DNA from: Dendrolimus kikuchii
Taxonomy: Eukaryota; Arthropoda; Insecta; Lepidoptera; Lasiocampidae
Length of the DNA stretch: 64,000 nucleotides
NCBI GenBank assembly: GCA_019925095.2
Contig: CM034411.1
Location: 10,364,001 to 10,428,000, forward strand
Reading direction: 5' to 3'
Made by a program: the position numbers and the translations under genes. Below are positions 52,535 to 62,055 of the stretch, in pieces (position 1 is the stretch's first letter; each line of letters starts with the position of its first letter). The notes under the pieces are model-generated. The model worked only from the letters and a program-made list of their open reading frames with translations. It was not told where the DNA came from and searched no databases.

Positions 52535-53015
52535 GCTTTAGTGTTTCGTTCCAACCAATTTACGTTAATTAAATTTTACCCTAAAAGACTACGAAATTGA
52601 TTCTTCTGGAACTGTCGACTTCAGAAGCTAATATATGATTATTATATTAATATTATTAACTAAAGAACATCGATACAACTTTTCAAGAACTGATATATAA
52701 TACTATACCACTTTTTTTACCCGGGTAATCCGTTTGAGGACTAAACCGCGACAAGGGCAGAACCTTGGGGAGCTAATTCGCGACCTAGTGTGGGATTCGC
52801 CAGATCGGGGGTGGCACTAGTATGCCCAGTCAGAATTGGAGCCATGCTATTGCCACTCCCCAGTTAGGGATACCCATTAAAACCCCTGGGTGTTCCGTCC
52901 TGCGCCTTATGCCAGGGCTACGGGTATACGGGATTCCCAACTCCACGTGCCCTGGCAGGGGATAAATTACACCCCACTCAACTATGTATACTGAACAAAA
53001 AAATGTGAGGCAAAA
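52535..53015. repeat. second copy of the 51000-51300 repeat, interrupted
   Basis: 52535-52710 and 52979-53015 align with 51050-51290 once the GC-rich insert 52711-52978 is removed. Confidence 0.65.
52711..52978 (-). mobile_element. GC-rich LINE 3' end / retroposon
   Basis: The reverse strand matches 28630-28880 (GCCCTGGCATAAGGCGCAGG, GGGGTTTTAATGGGTATCCC, GGTCGCGAATTAGC) and its tail is the T-run at 52711-52717. It is inserted between halves of the repeat above; the duplication is at most about 5 bp. Confidence 0.75.
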
Positions 53016-54042
53016 AAGTGGCAGCCACTCTTACTATTCTTGGCGGTTTTACTACACTATTCTATCGCATATTCCTATTCAAAAGAATTCCGTTTTGGCC
53101 AAAATACCTACAGGATCTTAGAAATTGAGGTCTTCGATATAAAAAGGTTCTTGCGAAGAGACATTTATATTTCTAACAGGTGTAATGTTAAGAAAGAGTT
53201 AAATTAGAGAAAGAGTTATATAATATTGTTACGACTCTGGTCCCAACAAAAACAAAATCACCTGCATATCTGAAACGAAGCACATTTATTACCCGTCGGC
53301 ATTTGAACTAATAACATTTAGATTCTTTTATGGTCGTCTTCTTTTGTTTACTTTGTGTTTAAAATTTATGATTAGAAAACAGCCCATTGTTGTATTGTAA
53401 TCTTTTATGGCAGTCATTAGCCAGGTGTGTCGGATTAAGATACGGGGACATTGCAGTTGCGCAATATAAAACGATGACTTGATGGAGGGGGGATTCAGTC
53501 GAGCGATAACCAAGAACGAAGTAAGACGTGTGTACTACAATCGGGAATCTTTTAGTGACGGACTTTGAGCGTTTTATTGAATTACGACCTTCTAACGACA
53601 TTTTAATTCGACCTTCCGCGACTAGTAAGAATATTATCCAAATTAACCAAGTAAAGTCGCCAGCAACGCCTTACTGGTATGATACATTTATGTGAAATAT
53701 ACAAAACATACTATTTCAATAAATCAATTGTTTAAACACGTCCGCTTTTAACCATGACACGTTAAATAATGCACAAACGGCTTGCATATAAGAATATTAT
53801 TTATGTGGCACATAATAAAAAGCTGTAATGAAAATAAACCAAGAGTTATCTTTTCATGTCCAGATGCGAAGTGTTAACGGTTGTCAGATATTTTGGAACT
53901 GTGTCAGTGGGTATACGTTGATATACTGTCATCGTCTTCCACCTTGTGAATGTTGAGATATTGAGATGTACAGTGTCTTGTGTGAAATTAACGAAGAGAG
54001 CGTTAAGCGAATAGTATACGGTTCAATTGTCTTTCAATTCGG
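53016..54042. other. intergenic, nothing assigned apart from its end
   Basis: Frames at 53328-53601 overlap without coding character. 54015-54042 is the left half of the ~130-bp repeat described at 293-412. Confidence 0.45.
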
Positions 54043-54188
54043 ATGTTTTTTTTTTATTCCATGAGTTCAGCAGACAGGCAGACGGCTCACCCGGTGAAAA
54101 ATTGTTACCATCGCCTATGGACATTTGTAACACTAATGTGCTACCGCGCTCTAGAGGGAGACTGGAACCTGGCCATTAATGCCAGATT

Positions 54189-55052
54189 TTTTGCAAAGCC
54201 ATAAACTTTCATCGATTCCCCAGACACTGTTGGAAAAATGTCATTTTCTATACCACGCATGGGTAGTCGAGTTCAAAATCGAAAAACTTTTTAATTACCC
54301 ACTTGCAGGACTAACTTTGGCCAACATTCCCCTATATATCGCATGACATCTGCTTGTAACATAATCCGCAACGACATAGACATATTTTTTGGGTCTGTTG
54401 CTTCATTTAAATACAAAAAAAACTTTGTTATATCATCATATTTTTTGTATAATTACAATATTTAAGATTTTATGCCGAGTGCAGTCGTAGGCACATGCGT
54501 GTAAGCGTCCGCACCGGTTTACTAGGATTTGTATTAGTTTTTTTTTATGATTTAGCGCTGTATCTATAGCTTAATAAGGCAAGCTGTGTCTTCATATAAA
54601 ATATCACATTCTAAAGAGTACAAAATATTATATTACTAATGTATTTGAACATGGAAGTCGTGGAAGGCCACGACACACCTTCCATGATCAAATTGATCGT
54701 GTACTAGCAGAAGGTGATGTCAGGAGCCTTAAGAACAGACGAGCGTGCATGACAAGAGTTATGAATGTCAAAGAAGCAAGTGAGGTGTGTAAGAATAAGC
54801 CTAAATGGCGCTCTGTTGTTCGTGCCTACCCGGCAAGGGAACTAGCGTGAAGTTATGTATGTATGTATGTATGTATGTATTTAAACATGTTTTTGAATGT
54901 GCTCAGTTTTGAAGACCGTAATAAAAAAAAACTTAATAACTATAAATATTATCATTAGGAATCGTGTATGTATGTGTTGTTACCATTAGGTGGGGGCTTG
55001 TTTATATACTACTTTTTTTTACTATAACTGATATGTAATAAATACATAAACA
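54189..55052. other. 864-bp insertion of unknown class splitting a SINE-like copy
   Basis: AT-rich, no conserved frame, containing the RTE tip below. Neither end shows obvious terminal repeats. It may be a composite of several events or filler DNA. Confidence 0.6.
54655..54875 (+). mobile_element. RTE-like LINE 3' end
   Basis: It starts GGAAGTCGTGGAAGGCCACG, encodes the familiar C-terminus (QIDRVLAEGDVRSLKNRRAC) and ends with ATGT repeats. Flanks GTATTTGAACAT and GTATTTAAACAT are a 12-bp target duplication with one change. It has the same truncation point as 20655-20872. Confidence 0.85.
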
Positions 55053-55489
55053 CAACTCAAGGTTGTTATGGCGGATCACTCTAGACCAGGGGTGGTAGCC
55101 ATCTAGACAGGCAAATACCTAGCTATGAATTATTTTGTCGCCTCTTACGACAGGCCGCCCCGTCTGAGAAAATTGTAGGTATCTTACTTCGTTCTTGCAC
55201 GGATAAAATCAACCAAAGTGATCCGTATAAACATAAATTTAAATTATTCTATATCATTAAATACCGCCGTGTCAGTTCCTGTGTCTTTCAACCAATTTGA
55301 TTCAATATGGTTGACCCGTCTAATAAATCCTAGTTTGTAGTACAACTAAAACTCACGAATAAGACCGTAAGTGTTTTGTAATTTTAAACAAAAAAAATTC
55401 CACTGAAAGAATAACTGTGTCACTCAGTTTCATTGTAGCGGCTATCCACTGCAATTTCTAATTATTTAAATATTTAGGTATAGTTTTTT

Positions 55490-55738
55490 TTATAATAATA
55501 ATCGGCAGACAAACACACATTGTACTATATCCCCAAGCTAAGCAAGTTACGCTTGTGTTATGGGTAATATGCAATGGGACCACTCTGGGGCTGATCCTAG
55601 ATCACAACACCCAGACCATAGTAAATAACAGGAAGTTCGTTTCTGAAATTTACCATGCCAGGAATCGAACCCGAAGCCTTTGGGTTCCAGCGAGTTCGGC
55701 CGGCTAAGACATAGCCCGCTCAACCACAGAGGCCGTCT
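55490..55738 (-). mobile_element. tRNA-derived SINE (family T2)
   Basis: A full-length copy collinear with 38100-38350: sense head GACGGCCTCTGTGGTTGAGC, B box GGGTTCGATTCC, CATAACACAAGCGTAACTTG near the end, and a TTATTATTATAA tail. Confidence 0.85.
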
Positions 55739-55803
55739 ATTACTAATTATATATTTTATATAATATGCAATTATAATATCAATATTTTATTATATATTGT
55801 ACT

Positions 55804-56556
55804 GTATGTCTTTGAAGACCACGGACCATAAAAATGGCCCGGGCTTTTGGAGGGTTTGCGTGGGGTCATGGGAAGGCCAACACGTAGAGGCCCCTTGACA
55901 AATTTAATCTAAATGTGGCGTGACACTGACCGGCGAATATCCCTATCTACACCATACAACAATGCACCCAAGGACAAGCCCCGGCCAGTGCAGGACTATT
56001 ATATAATATTATTATATTATATACAATTCTATAGCAACATATTACAACTTTAAACATCACACAAATTAACCTTTCTGCTGAATTACGTACAGACAAATCC
56101 AATAGTTTGTGATAAAAATGGGTATAACATATGCATAATTATCTACATACTAACTGAGAAAGATAAACATGAACATTGTATAAGAGTTCCATGTTTACCA
56201 AAATCAAAATCGCTCATATCCATAAAAACGATACGATAAATAATAATAATCGGTATAATAATTCCCCATATTCCCAGACCCCTAGTACCACTAGCAGTTC
56301 ACCCCAATAGCCCGGTACTATTTATTCTCATTTCTCACAATAGTCCTTCACTGGCCGGGGCTTGTTCTTGGGTGCATTATTATATGATGTAAACAAGGAT
56401 AATATATATAAGTAAGATAAGGGTCACGCCATATTTACATTTTTGTCTAAGGGGCCTCTACGTTGTTTTTCGTGTTCGCCTTCCCATGGCCTCACTCAAG
56501 CCATCCAAAAGTCCGGGCCCTTTTTATGGCCCGTGGTCTCTAAAGACGTGCTTTTA
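55804..56556. repeat. ~200-bp inverted repeat pair with 320-bp spacer
   Basis: The reverse complement of 55804-56005 aligns with 56335-56556 (GCACTGGCCGGGGCTTGT, TTGGGTGCATT, GGGGCCTCTACGT, CCTTCCCATG, TCTTCAAAGAC/TCTCTAAAGAC). Each arm is a copy of the repeat at 38500-38795. The right arm has a small extra AT insert. Confidence 0.8.
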
Positions 56557-56671
56557 TAGTATAATTTATAATATTTATTAGATTAAAATATTATAAACTA
56601 AGAAGATCTATCAAAACGGGTCAGCGACTCTTCGGGTGACCTGAGGGTTGGTTCCAATTACGGGCAATGGC

Positions 56672-57062
56672 TCTGGGGTCCAATTTTGCTATTATTATCT
56701 CGTAAAAATCACCGAACACTAACCATGGTTAAGTTGCGACCACTCAATCGCAGGTTTGCCTGATTTCGGTATTTTGTTAAGTCCAATGGCGTATTCGTGG
56801 CATGTCATCCTATCTTTATGAATATTTATAAGCGAAAAATCGTGAAATAAACGCTTAACATTTTGGTAGCTTTTTAGTTTTTATTTAGGCTAACGCCATT
56901 TCTGCTACTGGTGACACCGATTTTTTTTCTACTATTATTCTGCCGTGACGATATCGAGATGTTCTGGATTTAGTAGAATATGAATTTATGATACTATCGC
57001 AATGGAGTCATACTTTGAATATCTTCGCAACGTCAAGATATTGAAATAGCAGAATTCGGTCT
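56672..57062. mobile_element. MITE-like element with CAATTCTGCTATT ends
   Basis: Left TCCAATTTTGCTATT and right AATAGCAGAATTCGG are inverted relative to each other (about two mismatches in 15); total about 390 bp. The right-end sequence recurs at 45630-45700. No ORF. Confidence 0.6.
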
Positions 57063-57263
57063 GTTCAAGACATAAAATATGTTAATTTTACATTTAAGGA
57101 TGGCAACAATAAAAATTCTTTTTCATTTGTGACAACATTATAATAATAAAATTCTCTTCAACTCAAAATGGTTTCCTTATAAGGGACTTTCTTAAGTTTT
57201 TACGTATGTAAAATATTTTATAAAAACATATAATCGAATACAATGCAAGAAAACTTAACTTAT

Positions 57264-57304
57264 TTGTAGGAGGGATTATGAGTAGAATACAATTCTACTC
57301 ATAA
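57264..57304. repeat. perfect 19-bp palindrome at an RLE element 3' end
   Basis: GAGGGATTATGAGTAGAAT, a three-base ACA loop, then its exact complement. It lies exactly at the 3' end of the minus-strand RLE remnant and continues into the element's AAGACTATAAATAGAATAC stretch. Confidence 0.9.
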
Positions 57305-58290
57305 TCCCTCAAGACTATAAATAGAATACTGAGCCCAGATCACCGTCTTCCATGGGTAAGGTGCCCAGAAGGCTGGCTACGTTTCCTCGCTGGATCGCCA
57401 TACTGATGCGTTGGCCGAGCACCAGCCCTCTGATCACCCGAAGAGTCAATGAGTCGTTTCGATAAATTTTGGTAGAGGCTCATGGCCTCAGGACCCCACG
57501 GTCCAAGCGTCTCGACAGCAAACGGCACAAACATATAACTCTCACAGAGGGTTACATATTTGCGCCGCTTGAGTGATTCAGCTGTTTCTGCCGCTGAACC
57601 GGCCGATTTAGACGTGTTTGGTAAATAGGATGCGGCCAACGTGTCTACGCAAGTCACATCCCACATCAAAGGCTTGCCACGTTGCCAGGGAATTAGAGTC
57701 ATTCCGTCGGGACGCCTACCATCGTCACGTGCAATACCGTTCGGCTCCAATAAAGCCGGCACATTAGCGGTGGCAAGCGCCCTGCGTAAGACATTATTCA
57801 AGGCAGCATCGCGCGACCATCTGCCGGCACTGCGGCGGCAAGAAAGACCGTGGTATCCCGGGCCGATTACCTCTGTTCCACAGACGCATGTGTGTGATGC
57901 ACATATGCGAGAACCCAAGCGCAGATTTATAGCCAAAGAAAAGGAAGTATTATCCATTAATGTTCCTATGTTTGGGGAGGGGATAGCTTGGAGCCAGAAA
58001 CCAGACTCTTTGCGGGAAACGGCAAGGATGCGGGCACGTCCTGTAGAGTTAGCGGAATTTAAAATTTCTGTATTTAATCCTCTACAAATAGGTTCATCCC
58101 AGCATCGTTGCGAATTCAGGATCGTGGGAATGTCTTCACCAGGGCAGACCATTTTCCAGGCGTTTAGAGCTTCATTTAAGAATGATGTACTGGCATTATT
58201 CGAGTGTTGCATAATTTTTTTAAATAATAGGCTAGTGCTATAAGCGGATGAAAGAAAAGTTTCCTTATTAAATGTCTCCCATAATTCTTC
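57305..58290 (-). pseudogene. RLE-type LINE remnant: C-terminal endonuclease half
   Basis: The reading frame runs from about 58290 (EELWETFNKETFLSSAYSTS) through STSFLNEALNAWKMVCPGED, a zinc knuckle (TCVCGTEVIGPGYHGLSC), and DDGRRPDGMTLIPWQRGK followed by LMWDVTCVDTLAASYL to a frameshifted end near 57400. It aligns over about 300 residues with the end of the intact protein at 34805-37669. The RT core and N-terminal finger are missing (5' truncation). The last ~30 codons slip frame relative to RISIAIQRGNVASLLGTF of the intact copy. Confidence 0.85.
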
Positions 58291-58344
58291 ACCTTGTTAA
58301 ATTATCTAACAGAAGTAGTGGTCCTTCAAGCCGGATATGAATCA

Positions 58345-58460
58345 GCAATTTAAAGACATACAGTCCAGTATGGCAATCCAGCAAAATAACGTAGCCTTCT
58401 GGGCACCTTACCCATATAAAACGGTGACCTAAAAATTCTACTTATAGTTTAACGGATTGT
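58345..58460 (+). pseudogene. second RLE 3' end, opposite orientation
   Basis: AGTATGGCAATCCAGCAAAA, AGCCTTCTGGGCACCTTACC and TTCTACTTATAGT mirror 57305-57405 with several changes. Together with 57305-58290 it forms an inverted pair of about 95-bp ends, facing outward. Confidence 0.8.
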
Positions 58461-58599
58461 AGGTAAAAGACTATAATAATGATTAACATAAAACGTCATG
58501 CGGTTTACCAGTAACTAGAATTTTCCCGACAAAACTTAACATAGGTATGTTAACCTTCAAAAGGAATGACAGAAATAAAACTAACTATTCATAGACCAA

Positions 58600-58765
58600 T
58601 CATAGAGCGAGGCCTTAGCATAAATATTTTTCACACAATATCACCTGTCTCTTTCGCGCACACGTGGTCTTGCGATTGCCGTCTCACACAACATGGCCGC
58701 CGGCCAACTCACGCGCATTACGAAATATGAAAATTATGAAAAAGTTTGTATGTTTTCTCCTCTTA
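58600..58765 (+). promoter_or_regulatory. candidate promoter with CCAAT box and ATGGCC start
   Basis: GACCAATCATAGAGCG (58602-), TCTCTTTCGCGCACACGTGG and then CACAACATGGCCGCCGGC resemble a compact housekeeping promoter leading to a good start context. The frame MAAGQLTRITKYENYEKVC stops after 28 codons, so it would need a splice. No partner exon was found. Confidence 0.28.
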
Positions 58766-59018
58766 TTTATTGGTGAAAGATGCATTTGTTGATTTAGCTT
58801 GTGATTAATGGTTGTATGATGTAATTATTTGTATGAGGGATAACGAGTTTCTACAAATACATTCGTATCAAACTGACGTAATTATACATGTAACAAATAG
58901 TTTATACACTAGGTAGTTGCTGGTCTGAACATTATATACAATTCTAACTTTTTTTACTATGCTGTACTATTTAAAGACGATTTTGTAGTTAGCAACAAGC
59001 TGACTTAAATAATAACAG

Positions 59019-59210
59019 CCTACAAATGTCCCTACTGCTGGACTCGGGCCTTTTCACTTTTAGAGGGGAACAGACGGTAAACCCACTACGCTTTTTCAAG
59101 GCGGATTCGAGGGTTTGTGTTTTTTTTGTTTTCATCACGATGTTTTCCTTCACCGTCAGCATGTGGTAATTGTAACAATGTACACCTTAGGTCTTTAAAC
59201 TTTATTTTTT
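59019..59210 (-). mobile_element. tRNA-derived SINE (family T1), body part
   Basis: The reverse strand matches the T1 body (GTACATTGTTACAATTACCA, CATCGTGATGAAAAC, GAATCCGCCTTGAAAAAGCG, GGCCCGAGTCCAGCAGTAGG). The tRNA head is missing. Confidence 0.7.
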
Positions 59211-60399
59211 ATTGTAGTATAGATACATGTTTTATATTTATTTATTTAATCACTTTCTTCCTTTTTCTTGGGTCATGAAAGAAGGTATTTTTTTCTTTTA
59301 CCTTTATTTATTATTTTCCTTTCTTTTTTTATCGAAATACGTAGAAATAAATACAATTATCTTTTACTGTTACATTTAATGTTCATCTTCTGATAATTTT
59401 TCTTATTCTTATATTACTAAAAAGTCTAAAGTGAAGTACTCTTGCCTAAAAGATACGTATTAGCACGGGACTTGAAGACACCCATGTTGTAGGTAACGGG
59501 AAAAATAGACTTCGGCAAGGGATTCCATTAAAAGCAGAGATACTGTGAATATGTAATTTCGGATAAAATACGGATATATGAATAGTATTATAGCGACCGG
59601 TTTCAGTCACGGTGAGGGATATGAAATGATTTCGAAGTATTAAATATTTAGTTTCGGATAATTTCAGTTACGGATATTAAAAATTAGGAATTGTAAAAGG
59701 AAAATACAAGGTAAGCGAAAACCTGTCATAACGTATCACACAGGCTAAAGATCTGTTAATTTTAGACTCTGCCCTATCCGAATTTATTCAAAACTTGGGA
59801 TATCCGACAGTTTCCGTTACGGAGCTCATCACCTCTGATTTATATCTTTTTTTTTGAGACAGACACTAAATTGACAGTTACAAATATCACACTTGTGTCA
59901 AATTTTATATATTATTTCGTTTGCAAATTATCAATTTAACTAGTCTCTATGTCAGAAAAACAAGATATAATTGATGTATGTTTGCTGACCAGAATTCGAA
60001 ATTAATTATGTGAAAGACGAGTTTGGGACACAAGAGCCACTAAACTACCACGGATTCTAAAGCAGTGATAGCTTAGAGATTTTTTTAACCTAAGCAAACC
60101 ACCTGAAACAACAGTTTCACACATAAAAATGCTGCGCGCAATCTTATGAGATGAATATGAAGCACAATTGGACGCAGTCTAGCAGAAACGATCTAACAAA
60201 CAAAAAGTCGGTTTTTGAGTTATTGAGGTTTTAAGTTTAGACAAAAATTGCTGGTAAATTGGTATATACAACTCATTTTTGACCACAATGTGGGTTGAGT
60301 CCTTTCTGCTAAACTACATCCAATTGGCATTGGGTTTTACGCGCGATGAGCTCTTAACCACTCTTCAAAATCTTTCTCAACTTTCATATTCTCTCAATT
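59211..60399. other. AT-rich stretch, nothing assigned
   Basis: 59560-59840 has recurring CGGATAT/TATCCG words that might be a worn DNA element, without clear ends. Otherwise nothing. Confidence 0.4.
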
Positions 60400-60930
60400 A
60401 TTTGAGGTCGGTACAATATGTCTTTTCTTTCCATACTCCTCTATTTTAGCACCGTGATGTCACCCTCGTCCATCTATCTCTTTTTTGGTCTACCTTTACA
60501 TTTGTATCCGTCAATCTTCCACTTAACATTCTTTTTGTCACGTGACTTTTATCCCTCCTGATTATATCTATATACCCATAACACCGTAGTCTGATTATCT
60601 AACTTTTTCAGTAACGGGTGTAACTTTCAAAGATTATGTGCTAATTTCTTGCCTTATCTATTCTTGTTACACCACACATCCATCTCAACATTCTCATCTC
60701 GGTTGAGTGGAGACGTTGCATCTGAATTATCTTATTTCACCTTATCCCAATTTTTCAGGGTCGAGACTATATGTCCTTTCCTTCCAGACTCCTCTATTGT
60801 GATTACATCTGTCACTTCACAAATCATCCTTCACACAATCTATCCATCTTTTTTTGGTCTACCTTTACATTTGTACCCATCCATCTTGTAGTTTAAAATT
60901 CTTTTCGCCACGTTTCATCTGAATTATCAT
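60400..60930 (-). pseudogene. decayed RTE-like RT fragment, partly duplicated
   Basis: The minus strand has EMRMLRWMCGVTRIDKARN in one frame, then scattered stops and KMDGYKCKGRPKKRW-like text twice (near 60480-60540 and 60840-60890). The layout is that of RTE C-termini. Two overlapping halves suggest a local duplication or two insertions. Confidence 0.65.
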
Positions 60931-61187
60931 GTAGAAATAATATTTTCAAGTGCAGACAACTATTCACTAGACGGTTGATTGAAAAATGGACAACTTGGCA
61001 ACGAGTGCAATGATTGTCGTTGAATAAATTTGTTTTAAACTGACCTGTGACAAAATAAAGGTCAGGGTATACCATTAGCGATTTGTACGGGAGCCAAATT
61101 AAGTAGATTACGACTGCTTTCAGAAATATCGGATAAATGTAAGATACTATAAGCTCTTCCTACACTGAGTGATAATATCTCTGTTTT

Positions 61188-61498
61188 AATTTTTTTTTTG
61201 CATGATTTCAGCAAACAGGCAAACGGCTTACCTGATGGAGAGGGGTTACCATTGCCTATGAATATTTGTAACCACCAAAGGTGCGACAAATGTGCTGCCA
61301 CTCTCAAAAGGAGATTGGGACCTGGCCACTAAAGCCGGAACACAACTCAAGGTTGTTATGGCGGCATACTCTGGACCAGAGGTGGTAGCCAACCAGACAG
61401 GCTAATACCCTACCACTTGGCTGTGGAGTGTTTTGTCGCCTCTTACGACAGGCCGCCCGGCCGCAAGAAATTGTATTCTTTATCCGTTCCTGCACGGA
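61188..61498 (-). mobile_element. SINE-like retroposon (family S)
   Basis: A full unit with T-rich runs on both sides, from TTTGCATGATTTCAGCAAAC to ATCCGTTCCTGCACGGAT. Confidence 0.78.
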
Positions 61499-61638
61499 TT
61501 TTTTTTCTTTATATTATGATTCTTGACTACATCTCTTAGGGCTGTCTCGATTGCTGTGATACCCCTCTTAGAACATCGGCGAATATCAGCGGCTAAATGC
61601 TGGTAACGTGTTGTCTTCGTCTCTAGTATTTCAAACGT

Positions 61639-62055
61639 TGTAGACGACTTTCCATTAGCTGGGTCGTCTACCTGTCAACTTAGGAATAAAAAAATAACAC
61701 GAACCCACAAATAAGTGGTTTTTTGGTGGTCCGGTGTTGTAATTCTCCTCCTTCCACGACGACAATGACTGATGTCGGCTTGTGTGTTCACTCTCATTTC
61801 CGCTACGCTCCTGTAAGTGTAAGTTTCTCTTGCGCACTTCAGGAATTTGAAATGAGCTCCGAGTTGAGGTTTTCCCACAGCGCTATGACATGGGTTTCAT
61901 TTTCAAAAAAGCTATCATAAAAATCCTTCGAGGTTGGCAGGACATTACTGGCAACCTTGATGTTGTTAATTTCCTCAGGCAACAGTTACTGTTGTGTGGA
62001 TTTTCTATTTGGTGAGTCGTCAGTCCGTCTGCTGTATCTACTCCGCCAATCAAAA
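61639..62055 (+). repeat. two tail scraps of the S/S2 repeats
   Basis: 61639-61697 (CTTTCCATTAGCTGGGTCGTCTA ... AATAAAAAAA in pattern) and 61997-62055 (TTTGGTGAGTCGTCAGTCCG ... CAATCAAAAA) look like tails on the + strand. The sequence between them is unassigned. Confidence 0.4.

Larger units (their letters stand above)
54043..55204 (-). mobile_element. SINE-like retroposon (family S), split
   Basis: The tail half is 54043-54188 and the 5' half 55053-55204. The unit is interrupted after GGCCATTAATGCC and resumes at AACACAACTCAAGG. It lies inside a copy of the ~130-bp repeat, whose right half continues at 55205 (AACCAAAGTGATCCG). Confidence 0.8.

Noticed and set aside
57641..58243. 200-codon frame on +
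   Set aside because: Antisense shadow of the RLE endonuclease remnant.
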